Assembly: GCA_016098155.1 (NCBI GenBank)
Contig: JAAAJB010000619.1
Coordinates: 1-20,193, forward strand
DNA length: 20,193 nt
Direction of reading: 5' to 3'
DNA from: Actinomortierella ambigua
Lineage: Eukaryota; Mortierellomycota; Mortierellomycetes; Mortierellales; Mortierellaceae
The notes beneath the pieces were generated by a model. It was given only the letters and a program-made list of their open reading frames with translations, ran no database searches and was not told the DNA's origin. The position numbers were made by a program, and so were the translations under genes. This document shows, piece after piece, positions 8,412 through 20,186 of this stretch (position 1 is the stretch's first letter; every line of letters starts with the position of its first letter).

Positions 8412-9343
8412 ACAACATGTTCATGTTGACCCGCAGATGGGAGAATATGTATGAAACTGGTCTCATCTTGCCCTCTCTTTGGACAAAACCACCCCCTTGT
8501 CTGAAAATCGAAGGAGGACTCCAAGGTGAGACGCCGTTTTAACAAACTGCGACGGTGCGTTTAACAAGGGATAATTTTGGCTACTTGTGACAAGTGTATG
8601 TGTGTGGCAGGGAATCTTGAGCCTACGACTAGCTTGGTTGAGTGATTTTCTCTTTCATCCTGTGGCAAATTGTTGGTCCAAGGAGGATTGGTAGTAGGAG
8701 TTGGGGAAGGGGCTACTGTTTTGACTACGCGCGAGACTGCGCGCGTACTACTCATTCTCCGTCGCATTGCTGGTCTATCCCGCGTACATACCCCTCGATG
8801 TTATCCCTCGCTGAGCTACACCACTCTTGACACCCTCCTTTCTTCACATGTAGAGCTGCGAGTGCTTCTCCTCACGCCAGCTACCCGATGGTCTTTCTCA
8901 TTCGCAAACCTGGTTATGGCGCATACCCTTCTTGAGCCTCCCTTATGCTCTACTGCGGAACCTTCGGTTTTCAGATATGCCGCACCTACCTTTGGAAAAC
9001 ATGGCATCATGGACCCATTTTTGCATATCTGCTCATGACAACAGGGTTTACGGAGTGTTAGATACATATATTCAGAGTACAATTGGCTATCTTTGGACGC
9101 ATGGTGTCCGAGCTTAGATACTGAAGGGGCAGGATACATCTTTGCAAGTAAAGAGGCAAGTTTATGAGACTCATACATTGGCTTTAAACATAGCAGAAAG
9201 TTGTGGATCCACTGTGCCCTTCTCTTCCATTTGAAGGCAGTCGCGATGAAGTTGCGATGATGCTGTCGCCAAAAAAGTGACAGTGTAGCTGGTTTATGAC
9301 ACAAATCAATCCCACACAATATCAAATGGAACAAATATATATC

Positions 9344-9349
9344 TTTATT
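9344..9349 (-). terminator. Polyadenylation signal AATAAA of secreted protein C
   Basis: AATAAA on the minus strand about 254 bases past the stop codon, beside an ATCGTTGCTAC block (about 9359-9370) matching the 3' flanks of A and B. Confidence 0.5.
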
Positions 9350-9602
9350 CGTCACAATGATCGTTGCTACGGACGAGGTACATACAATTGTATATCAGAC
9401 AGAGAAAGGAAGAGTGGCGAGAAATCATTGAGTCGTGTTCTCCTATGTCGTCACGGGAAAAGTAAACGAGGACAAGAAGGAAGCTTGAGAGAAACAAAGA
9501 GGGGAAAGGAACTAACGAAGCGAGCCTATCCCAGGTGAAGGGATCGAATGGGATTCTTCTCATAAGTGTGCCCTCCTCTTCCCACCACTTACTCGACGCC
9601 TA

Positions 9603-9962
9603 CTAATAGGTGCAAGTGGTGGTCGTTGAGTAGTGAAGGTCAACGATGCACTTGCGGTAGTAGCCCTCACGAGCGATAGGGACGCGGCAGCGGTAGGTGC
9701 CGCTCACAATCAGAGAGGTGCCACGATTCACAGTGCAGCATCGGACCACACGGGAAGGGACGGGACTGTAGCCTCGGACTGTGCACTTAGAGTAGCCATC
9801 AAACCTGCCAGCCACGGGTGGAGGAGCATAGGCAATTGTGGGATCAGGAGAGGATTCCTCCGTAGGCGTGGGCGCAGCATCAGTAGTAGGCTCAGGAGAC
9901 TGGGCAAGGACGGCAAAAGACGCGAGGACAACGGCGAAGGTGGTGAGAAGAGTGAACTTCAT
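9603..9962 (-). CDS. Small secreted six-cysteine protein C
   Basis: An intronless 119-residue precursor closest to B in its signal peptide (MKFTLLTTFAVVLASFAVLA, then QSPEPT). A Thr/Pro/Glu-rich linker follows, then FDGYSKC and six cysteines spaced C-14-CC-15-C-12-C-11-C. AREGYYRKC and VDLHY match the family, and the chain ends CTY, one residue shorter than the CxYY of A and B. It is predicted to be secreted. The linker is more acidic and longer than in A. No named family recognised. The leader is very similar to that of B, with AACCTTCAAGTAT just before the start codon in both, so B and C probably share the more recent duplication. Confidence 0.87.
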   Translation of the reverse strand: MKFTLLTTFAVVLASFAVLAQSPEPTTDAAPTPTEESSPDPTIAYAPPPVAGRFDGYSKCTVRGYSPVPSRVVRCCTVNRGTSLIVSGTYRCRVPIAREGYYRKCIVDLHYSTTTTCTY

Positions 9963-10062
9963 GTTGGTAATACTTGAAGGTTAAAGGTGTTGTTGGAGGG
10001 GAAGAGTGTTCTTGGTTTGAGCTTTGTCTAGAAGGCTCTGAGGCGAGTGTGTTGTGAGTTGA

Positions 10063-10125
10063 TGAGAAGACATTGATGCTGGATTCGATGCCGGTTTTAT
10101 ACTCTTTCGCCAATGCAACATCTAT
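10063..10125 (-). promoter_or_regulatory. Core promoter of secreted protein C
   Basis: GAGTATAAAA on the minus strand at 10104-10095, 133 bases before the start codon. The bases immediately upstream (10105-10125) nearly repeat those of gene A (ATAGATGTTG, inverted CCAAT). The downstream ATGTCTTCTCATCAACTCA block lies 22 bases after the box. Confidence 0.7.
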
Positions 10126-11634
10126 GACTGAAATCCTTAAACAATAGCATTTGAGTCGCGTCGTTGTACGGCGTCATCGAGCGACCAATTTGCCACCGAA
10201 AATGGGCGAGTGAGGAAGTATCAGAGCAAGAGAGGGAGAGGGCTGCCCATGGTCGGCGCTTGGATCGACTTTGAATTGTTTATTTCAAAAGATGGTACCA
10301 CAGAACAAGAATAGTCCGTCCACATGGACCTGTAACGGTCGAGATGCTTGCCCAATCAATCAGCAGCCCTGGTGCATTGTTCTATAGGACCACAACGTGC
10401 CTGAGGAACCAAATGATATGCTACCTTTTGGCATTTCCCATACCAGTCTCTGAGCCATGGCGTTTCAATCTCTTGCCCCAGATGAGATAATATCAAGTGG
10501 GGAGAGATACATGTCGCCAAGGCATGAAGAGGCAAGGAATCCCTACAAGGCCACATTCCTTCCCATTAGATTGCTTCACTTTCCTCTCTATCTACCTCTG
10601 ATAGAAATGAATTTGAACGCCAGATGGCACTACATGATCCGTTCGTTCCAGGGGCACTCCCTTCTCTCTTCAGCAAACCTTTGTATCTTTTTTTAGACAG
10701 GCAGATATTTTTGCTTTCATGCTACTGGTAGCACTCCCAACTGAACGTGACTAAAGTCATTCATAGCCCACTGGTGTTTAAGGCGGTGCTGAGCGTGACA
10801 ATGTTGAACTAAGGATTAGAGTATAAGTGCCTTAAAGTAGTGAGAGCCACCTTCAGACGGTTAGTAGGAGTGGGCGAAGTAGCGACTAGAACATAAGTAT
10901 GGTGGCAGACACAACAAAAACCGCATAATACGGTCATCGACTTTCAAAAAAGATAACCGTAGCGCTTCCATTGGTCTGTGCCTTTGCCCTTTGTGTGACA
11001 ATGCCACACGTCTGTCATGACCCAAGTTTTGGGTCTGCTCGGTTAGGAGGCAAGGGGACCGTGCCTCCCTTTTCAGTACATCCCAGGTTTCATGTACCCC
11101 CCTCCCCTTTGTTTTTCCTATTGGTCTTTTGGTATGCTTGTCGACCCTCGGTGTGGGACTGCGTGTTCAAGTGCGATACCTGCCTACGACTACAGGACGT
11201 GTAGATGGTTGTGGCTCCGAATCTCGTGCTCTTCTGACCGTCTGTCTATGCTCACTTCGGCTGTAGACGTGCGCTATGAGAAAAGCATATAATGCATAAG
11301 GTGGACGCCTACAAGAGTATTCTGAAAAAAGTGAAAAAAGAGAGATGTGAATGTAGTGAAGCGACCTTGTCGTGAATAGCACGTAGTGGCAATCCTGTTG
11401 GTCATATTGAAAAGGGGGTTGACTGCTACAAGAGCGTCTATTTGCCAATGTGTATCAGTGGGCACTGCAGTTCTGCACGCGACAGCCGGCAACTTGGCTA
11501 GAATATTCTCGTGAGTATTGTTTGCTTACACTAATTATTTATATTATTTCTGTCGATTATTACTTATGTATTTAGCATGAAGACTATGAGAGGAAACGAT
11601 TCCTTTGACTGGCTCAAGGCGGCAAAGGCGTAAT
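10126..11634. other. Upstream region of gene C, no gene seen
   Basis: It holds the distal promoter of C with a short GA-rich run (10223-10242) and a partial distal repeat (listed separately). The stretch 11030-11634 carries C/T-rich and AT-rich patches and the 3' flank of gene D. The open frames here are short and lack motifs. Confidence 0.55.
10939..11019. repeat. Distal upstream repeat, partial copy C
   Basis: Aligns with the right half of the repeat at 8274-8411, with shared GACTTT, GCnTTCCATTGGTC and ACAnTGCCACA. The left half is weaker and may be decayed. Confidence 0.5.
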
Positions 11635-11925
11635 TTAGTTGTACCAGCAGATGACCCAGGCAGGATAGTTGAGATCTGCGACACACTTGCGGTAAGGTCC
11701 CTCGCTTCCAATCGGGAGCGTACACATGGGCAACTGCTTGCGCTTGAGGACAGAGCTACCCAAGTTAGTCTGACAGCATTGAGTAACCTTATCCGTGTTC
11801 ATCTTGAAGCCAAGGACTATGCACGTGGAATTGCCAGCTGCTTGCGTGGTGATGGTGGTGGTAGGAGCGGCCAGGACGGTCAGAGGCGCAACAAGGCTAC
11901 AAAGAGCAACAAAGGAGACCTTCAT
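11635..11925 (-). CDS. Small secreted six-cysteine protein D, diverged
   Basis: A 96-residue intronless precursor, a diverged member of the A-C family. The signal peptide starts MKVSFVALC and ends VLA before APTTT, as in A. The linker is much shorter, about 12 residues. Six cysteines are spaced C-14-CC-16-C-12-C-11-C, with LPIGSEGPYRKC and DLNY where the others have IGREGYYRKC and DLHY; it ends CWYN. A potential N-glycosylation site (NST) lies just before the first cysteine. It keeps the fold signature but lacks the FDGYSK lead-in, so it is an older paralogue or a different subtype. I start it at 11925; an upstream in-frame ATG (12099) would hide the signal peptide. Confidence 0.82.
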   Translation of the reverse strand: MKVSFVALCSLVAPLTVLAAPTTTITTQAAGNSTCIVLGFKMNTDKVTQCCQTNLGSSVLKRKQLPMCTLPIGSEGPYRKCVADLNYPAWVICWYN

Positions 11926-12003
11926 TGTAGAAAAGATGTGTGGTTGTAGAGTTGTCTGTGTTGTTCGTACAGTACATGAATGGGAAAGGCCGAATCCACG
12001 CAA

Positions 12004-12009
12004 TTTATA
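12004..12009 (-). promoter_or_regulatory. TATA box of secreted protein D
   Basis: TATAAA on the minus strand, 79 bases before the start codon. The surrounding sequence does not share the leader or CCAAT-like blocks of A-C. Confidence 0.6.
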
Positions 12010-12522
12010 CCTTGGTTTCCCAAACGCACGTGCCCCATTGCCTGGGGAAGTGTAGCACGCACAGACACGAAAAGTTTTGTTTCGCTTACCCAGTGGCACC
12101 GTGTCTTTAATCCCTGCATGATGGCGATCCTTGGGAAAGTCCTTGTTTCAGCTGCATCCTGATATAGTAAAGTCAGTCCAGCATGTAGAACCTGGAGTAG
12201 GGGACTATCTGGGACATGCATATGCATCAATGTTGTATCCCCACCTTGCTTAGGCCTTCGTGTGTTGTTTCACCGCATGAGGGTTTGGTCTCGTCTGGTG
12301 GCAAAACTGTACATGCGTACCGACGTTCTTCCCCACATACACCCACAGTGAAACCAAGAGCACCAATCATAATCATTGAAGCCCATCTACTATCCTGTCG
12401 TCGCAATTAAAAAAAGCAGATCAGCAAAAGCAAAGACAAGTGGATTATAGCAAAGTTTAATCTCGACGTGTCTATGATATGTGGGATGATGTTGGTATGC
12501 TTGTGGGCTTGCAACTGGACAT
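12010..12522. other. Spacer between gene D and the carrier gene
   Basis: Upstream flank of D meeting the 3' UTR of the carrier gene. I see no gene or clear polyadenylation signal. An A-rich run lies near 12409-12416. Confidence 0.55.
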
Positions 12523-14484
12523 TTATCCAGAGCCGCCAGAGTAGGCCTTGCCGAAGAAGATGACCTGGAGCTTGTCGTAGCCGGACAAGACACCAGCACC
12601 AGCGATGGCACGGAGAATGTTGGCACCAGCGCCCTTGAAGAGCGACTTGTAACCCTCCTTGCGGACAATCTGGGAGAAGGCATCGAAGGACGACTTGTAC
12701 TTGACGGCCTCACCAGAGGTCATCATCATGCGACGACGAACAGTGTCAACGGGGTAGGAAGCGAGACCAGCCAGGTTGGTGACACCGAAGCCGAGGACGA
12801 AGGTAGCCAAGAAGGAGTCCTGGAGGTTCTGGGGCATAGCAGGCTTGATCGAATCGTACAGACCGAAGTACAGACCACGGTAGATAACAATACCGAAAGC
12901 AGACAGGGGGAAACCACGGTACAGACCGGCAACACCATCGGTGGCGATGGTCTTGCGGTAGACATCAATGAGACCGTTGAACTGGCGGGCACCACCGTTC
13001 TTGCCCTTGGCATCGTTAGCCAGACGGGTACGGGCATAGTCCAGGGAGTAGACGAACAGGAGGGAGGAGGCACCAGCCAGACCACCGGAGGCCAGGTTAC
13101 CAGCGAACCACTTGGCGTAGCTCTCATCCTTCTTGAAGTTGAACATGGCCTTGAAGTAATCCTTGAAGGCGAAGTTCAGAGCCTGGGTGGGGAAGTAACG
13201 GATGACGTTGGCAGTGTTACCGCGCCACAGGGGAGAGAGACCCTCATCAGCGACGACGCGACGGAAGCAGTCAGCGATACCCTTGTAGGGGTGGGACAGA
13301 CGGCCGGTCTTGAGCATCTCATCCTGGTTCTGGAGGAGGAGCTTGATACGCTCAATGGGGGCCTGTTGAGGTGAAAGAAAAAAAATTGAGAATCACGTGA
13401 TTAGGATACGTTGTTTGGTTCATCGGGGGGCGAATGAGGAATTTAACATCCGCTCGAACCAAACCAAAATAGAAGGTTCTACGACAGGGCGGGGGGAGGG
13501 GAGGCGACAACAATCGAGGGCCATCTCGGAACGAATAACGAGATAACGTCTCTTCGTCAGCAGAACAGAGCAAGACAAGAGGGCAGTGAGAGAGGAGCGA
13601 AAGCGTCGGCTAGCGTACTACTATTTCCCCGTCGTGGTGACCTGTTCCCTTGCCCATTACTTCGTCACTCGAGACTGAAGGCGATACCAGCTGCTCTCGC
13701 TTCCCTTGCCTACCCCCTTTTCCTCGATCCCATTAGCTGGAAAGGGGGAGAGAGCATGTGGTGCAAAGGGAGAAATGGGAAGGGAGAGAGCTTGATGGAC
13801 CCCAAAAGCCAAGAGAGAGAAGGGCAAATTGACACTGAGGGGCAAATCGACGACACGAAATAGGACAACGCTGGCCGAAGGTGCGTGCACCACATCCCTC
13901 CTTGCAGCCCATGACAACACAAATGGAAGCGTCGTAATGTGGCACACAAAAAGAGGGAGCTCAGGGCAACACACAGTTGCCAGTTCATTCTCATATCGCC
14001 TGTTGCTTGCTTGCTTGATCGACCAAAGCTCGATCAAGTGCTGCTGCTGTTGATCCCGAGAGCGCCTCTATTGATCACAAAGGGGGAGGATCAAGGACTT
14101 ACAGCAGCGGTCTTGGAGACGGCAGCAGAGACACCACCCTATTAATCATAAACAATGACGATAAGACAAAAAAAATGGTGGTCAGTTGGTGTATTTCTCG
14201 CAAGATCAGAAGATTGGAATCAGATGTCGACAGAAGGGGCTTCATCTTGACGTCGAGATGAATCTCGAGGCCCAGATGAGAGCTACAGATGGTTGGTTGG
14301 GAGAGAGATAGGTATGAGAGGAAGGGACAGGGGTGGCCGAGGGAAAAGGTGAAGCGACGGTGGGGTTGTTGGATGTGGCGATACATGAGGCGGGGGGGAG
14401 AACAAAAGTGGGGCCTCTTTAGCTTACCATGAGGAAATCGGCAGCGAAGGACTTAGCGTCCTTCTTGGGCTTCTGAGCGGACAT
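12523..14484 (-). CDS. Mitochondrial ADP/ATP carrier (adenine nucleotide translocase)
   Basis: Exchanges matrix ATP for cytosolic ADP across the inner mitochondrial membrane. The three exons are 14484-14428, 14138-14103 and 13362-12523, with introns of 289 and 740 nt using GTAAGC/GTAAGT donors and TAG/CAG acceptors. Joined, they give 310 residues, the usual length. The N terminus reads [19 protein letters not shown], then [12 protein letters not shown] from the 36-nt exon, then APIERIK. Three carrier repeats are visible with matrix motifs PIERIK (33-38), SLDYAR (137-142) and PVDTVR (235-240). The ADP/ATP carrier signature RRRMMM sits at 240-245. Codon use is strongly biased, as expected of an abundant protein. 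Both splice phases are zero. It has no operon-like link to its neighbours. Confidence 0.97.
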
Positions 14485-16925
14485 GATAGAGGGGAGAGTG
14501 GAGAGGTGAAGAGAAGGAAGCAAGAAGAATCCGGAACAGGCCGTCATTTATGTGGTGGTTCGTCCAAGAAAAATACAAGCCACAAAAGTCTACGTAAAAA
14601 TTTTCGACAATTCGGCAAAGTGGGGTAACCGTCGTGTCCTTGGTAGGACACTCAGCATCGCAATATCATGTGAGCCTCCAGGGGCGATATCCAACGTACG
14701 CATGGCACCCGTGCTCGCTTGTTCCAATGTATACATCACATATTAAAATCATCTTGCCTTTACATGGCTTGCTGTCTGTACGGACTGAGTCGCGACAGCA
14801 TGCGACCTGTTCCCCCACCCCGAGGATCATTCCAACATACTGGAACCTACTCCTCGGAGACTTTCATGACAAGGTCCTCGCTGAGACCATCGGCCTGTTA
14901 GCACAAATGTTCCTCCCTGTGCAGTGGAAAGAATATACGAGGGAAGTATTGATGCGCTAGAAAATAGAGGGTCGCCTAGACCATGTTGGTTGCAGCAAGG
15001 TATCAAGTTGGAACCAGGTACACACAGCGAGACTTCCGCTGGTCGATGTATCTGACAAGTCATTGTCATTGGAGCTGGTTCGTTGACATCAAAGGCACTG
15101 CTGGAAGGTAGAGTTTTTTGCTGACACCTATTACAGAGTGCCCATTCCGGGAGCACACAACGTACAGAAGGAAGGCATGTTTTCAAGGGCCAGGAAGACA
15201 ATTGAGCATGGCATGCCCTCCCATCCGGCCAATAAGCACAGTCTGATGCATCGGGAAGTAGTCGGCTTCAAGAAAGATGAAACAGTTGCCTTTTCACTGC
15301 CCCGCTGCCCTTTCCTATAGCAACCAATGTGTGTCGTCGAGTATGTCAAATCATGTCGCGACTCCTACTTGACCTAGGGATGCCACTTTTGATACTATCC
15401 ACGTTGACTCTACGTGCTATTGTATACGTCGGAAGCTGTAGTTATTTTTTGCGTAATCCGAGCTCGAGCTTGAATCCAGCGACACCTAGCCGGTTTATGG
15501 GACTGGTTGGTCTAAGTCGGGCTGCAAAAGCTTTACAACCCACTTCCACAAATCGGTGGTGAGAGGCATGACTCCCTATCATGGCGAACATGCCGCGCAA
15601 TGGTATCGACGGCAGCAGGCTGAAGAGCGGACTCGGTTTGGTTTCTGGACAAACGCTGGTGTGATTGTACATCAAGTCTTGACTTGATCTGGTGATGCTC
15701 CCAGGATTGGTCAGGATGGCACCATACATAGCGCTCAGTTTCGCTATGGTCAAAGTGGTTGTTGGTGGGTAATGGCTAGAGCAATGTTTCAATGACGGGC
15801 AAATAGAGTTGACAACTGGTATGACATGGCAGATCAGGAGCCAACCTGGCGCTATGGTTTTGAGGTAGAAGGTTATGGGATTCACATTTGTAAACATCCT
15901 CGATACTCTTGAATAGCTGGCTACCAATATTCTCGTCTTTCCTGCAACTTCGGTTCACATGTTAGAGTCTAGTAGTAAGCCTATCCGCATTCATATTCGT
16001 TGTCATCATGGCCATCGCCAGCTTCGACGCCAGATGCTATCATACCACTGATTCTGGATAGGCTGTAATTCTGCCCTGGCATCTGGCTATGTCGTTGTCT
16101 CATTTTGATGCCTACTTCAACTGGCAAGATGACCCTTCCGCTTTGTCGGCTTAAAGAACACTTCATCCTTGTATCTATTGTTATCACGATATCTCTGGTC
16201 AAGTATCGTCGCTTGAAGCATTCAACCAGCGATCCCAACTTGCAGAAGCGATCAGGGGCTCAAGAGTCAAGGTCTATTGCTGTCACCGTGAAACGTCCTG
16301 ACCGCATTGACGGAAATGGCCATTGCCACAGAGGTCGGGGTTAGGACAAGGGCAGAGGTCGTGGATAAGACCAGTGGGTTTCGTGTTCGACTACGCAGAC
16401 AGTTCGGTAATGGACACAGGGTGCGGGGATCGGGATCGAGGTGTTTGCTTTGGTTTGAATAAATTTCAACGAGGTGAGTGAGAGAGAACATAGGGTACCC
16501 TTCCGCGACAAGACCCATAGAGCTCAGGAAGAGAGAGTTTGTTTTCATGCCATCTGCAAGGTGCAATTGGCCTTGAACCAATCGTAGCATCGGATTTTGG
16601 TTACAACTGTTCGAGGCCAAACTCCGTTAGATAGGCTTTCGGGAGGCCGTTCTTGGAGATGGGGTGGGAGGGGCATTGGGTCCGAGAGCGGCTCTCACAC
16701 CGCTTTGTTGCTAACTAGCCATCTGGACGGAATGACCTGGGCACCCTTGCTATGGCAGCAGGACTACGACTATCCCCTGCCGACAAGAGGGGCGTTCAAG
16801 ACAGCGTACTGTCGTACACACTTCGCCCCGCGTTGTGTGACGTTCATTTTCGAGCGTTGAAGTACTCAGAGTTCCTCGAGAGTTTGAACATTTAAGCATT
16901 CACTGTTACCAGACACGCAAAACAA
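14485..16925. other. Long gene-poor region with decayed coding-like stretches
   Basis: This gap separates the divergent carrier and cap methyltransferase genes and holds both promoters. A CATAAATGA element about 60 bases upstream of the carrier ATG is a possible TATA box. Between about 15450 and 16450 several frames look protein-like for 30-60 codons and then hit stops. On the minus strand around 15960-15600, NIGSQLFKSIEDVYKCESHN leads through a TAG to FDHSETERYVWCHPDQSWEH. On the plus strand near 16100-16270 is SSLEAFNQRSQLAEAIRGS. I recognise no family. A dead gene or mobile element is possible, but no terminal repeats are visible. Confidence 0.4.
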
Positions 16926-18559
<1,634 letters not shown>

Positions 18560-18595
18560 TTTGTATTGATGCTTATGCCAAACAAGCGGAGTGAA

Positions 18596-18601
18596 AATAA
18601 A
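18596..18601 (+). terminator. Polyadenylation signal AATAAA of the cap methyltransferase gene
   Basis: AATAAA 37 bases past the stop codon, inside the roughly 100-base space before the stop of the convergent PEN-2 gene. The two 3' UTRs probably overlap. Confidence 0.55.
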
Positions 18602-18661
18602 AGTGTACAGTATTACAATAGCATAAGTTTACAGGGTATTAAGGTGCTGCAAAGGATTGGT

Positions 18662-19082
18662 CTATACGCCCTTCACCAACACGACGGTAAGCTTGTCGCC
18701 CAAAGCGCCCCAGTCTAGGCGATGATTTACGAACACTGCGAACCATGTCGTGGAAACCACAAACATCACCAGCGATCCAATTGCGGAGCCTACTAGCTCT
18801 ATAACACACATACGAAAGAAAGGGAACACCACAACGGGTGCACATTAGCGTCGGGCTTCGCACTAGCTGCTAGGAGCTCGTGTGCGCTATGCGCTCAACG
18901 AGAGACTATTTCAACTTACGTTTGCGCACTTGCGGGCTAATGTCCAAACGATGGCGAATGGGCCACAGGTACAGCAGGTTGTAGACCCATAGGAATGGCA
19001 GAAGACAGAAGCCTCCAAGAAACAGCTTGCGTGAGACGGTCAGCACCTCTTCTGCGGTTAATTTGTTGGCATCCTTTGCCAT
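18662..19082 (-). CDS. PEN2: Gamma-secretase subunit PEN-2 (presenilin enhancer 2)
   Basis: PEN-2 is the small membrane subunit that activates presenilin within gamma-secretase, an intramembrane aspartyl protease of the secretory and endosomal membranes. Two exons, 19082-18920 and 18798-18662, are joined across a 121-nt intron with a GTAAGT donor, a CTAAT branch-like sequence and a TATAG acceptor. The protein has 99 residues; the human one has 101. RKLFLGGFCLLPFLWVYN (18-35) matches the family's RKYYLGGFAFLPFLW core. A second hydrophobic stretch spans about 56-80. W-F-x-F-x-x-x-R then leads to WGALGDKLTVVLVKG (84-98), matching the WGALGDYLSF end of animal PEN-2, though DYLSF reads DKLTV here. 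Neither exon alone is long enough to stand out, so the gene is easily missed. Confidence 0.93.
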
Positions 19083-20113
19083 GGCGTTGTGCGTGTAATG
19101 AAAGTGCTGGTTTTCATAGATGTGAGAGCTTTCATCAGAAAGAAGAGGGCTGGACGAACATCACGGTCACTCGTTCCATTTTTGGATTGTGGATGCACAA
19201 GTCTCTTGTGCACACTCTTTCTCCCCTCTTCACCTGCCACTCCGAGTCAATATATCAGGGAGGTATAGTGGCGTGTCTCCAGTATGCATTCGCCACCGCC
19301 ACATCGTCCTTCAGCAGTAGCAACGGTAGTAGGGCCATTACATACTGCGTTAGATGAATATGGCGCCGGACAGTCTCTCCGTCACAGGTGGTCGACTTTT
19401 CAGACTGAAGGCGCTGAGAAAACGGCTTCGAAAGTCATCGATAAGTTGGGGCAAAAAGAATAGTTGATGATTTAGATTAGGAGGAGACAGGAAGCTCTTG
19501 AGTCTACGAAGCATTTCGAAGAGTTTGGTATGTGCGGCAGCTGCATACCTCCTTTGACCATTTATTCTCTTCAACAACTGAATCGTCCTCAGCTTCGTAA
19601 CCTCATGTAGTCAAAATGATATTTCAGTCGTTCACATATTCTCTCGCCTTCAGGTTCGCTCATCCACGGAACAGGCTGTAAATTGATCATTCATCCGCCT
19701 ATGGTCTGCGACTTTCTTTAATCACGCTCCTGTGCTATTGAAACCGTATAATCCTTGATCACCTCTAGTCACCATATCGACGCCTGCCAAAGGGTGCTGC
19801 TCACGTTTCAAAGCTGGTCGATTACTGCCATGCGGTTGATCAATTGTACTAGTAGTAGCCTTGGAGTCAGGTGCGCGCTAGGGTAAGAGAGACACGGTTA
19901 TTTTTCCAAAACCCTATTATATCGTTCTATCCTTCTTCCTCTACATGGAATCTAAGAAAGGAGCGTTGGCAACAACTCAGATCTCTCCAAAGCTTCATGT
20001 CAGCCTCACCAAGATGGAAGCTATCGGGCAACAGTATGCATGGCCGCCCAACCTCTGTTTTTGGAACGTTACACCACTACTCGAGGTTTTGGTACTATTA
20101 TCCATCCAAAAAA
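19083..20113. other. Gene-poor right flank
   Basis: It holds the PEN-2 promoter (a TATATT-type element near 19248-19253 on the minus strand is a weak candidate). A minus-strand frame (19350-19577) and a plus-strand frame opening at 19945 and running off the window are protein-like in places but show no recognisable domain; the second runs into rRNA sequence. I call no gene. Confidence 0.5.
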
Positions 20114-20150
20114 AACTGCCTTGTGGCAGCCAAGCGTCCATAGCGACGTT

Positions 20151-20186
<36 letters not shown>

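Larger units (their letters stand above)
7502..9343. other. Upstream region of gene B and spacer to gene C, no supportable gene
   Basis: The left part holds the distal promoter of B with GA tracts and the distal repeat. The right part (about 8420-9340) is mixed-composition sequence. A minus-strand frame of 179 codons (8816-9355) and a plus-strand frame of 122 codons (8670-9038) overlap here. Neither shows motifs, a signal peptide or domain features, so I do not call them genes. Confidence 0.5.

Noticed and set aside
8816..9355. 179-codon open frame on the minus strand
   Set aside because: No motif, signal peptide or coding-like composition, and a 122-codon frame overlaps it on the other strand. 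It lies in a spacer between duplicated units.
13657..14037. 126-codon minus-strand frame inside the second intron of the carrier gene
   Set aside because: It lies wholly within a well-supported intron, is of low complexity in parts and has no motif.
14635..14650. Perfect six-base inverted repeat TGTCCT...AGGACA with a four-base loop
   Set aside because: Too short to be significant, and it is not placed at a gene end.
19995..20186. Minus-strand frame starting MIGRADIEGSKSNVAM
   Set aside because: This is the well-known spurious translation of the antisense strand of 28S rRNA, not a protein gene. It was useful as a pointer to the rRNA fragment.
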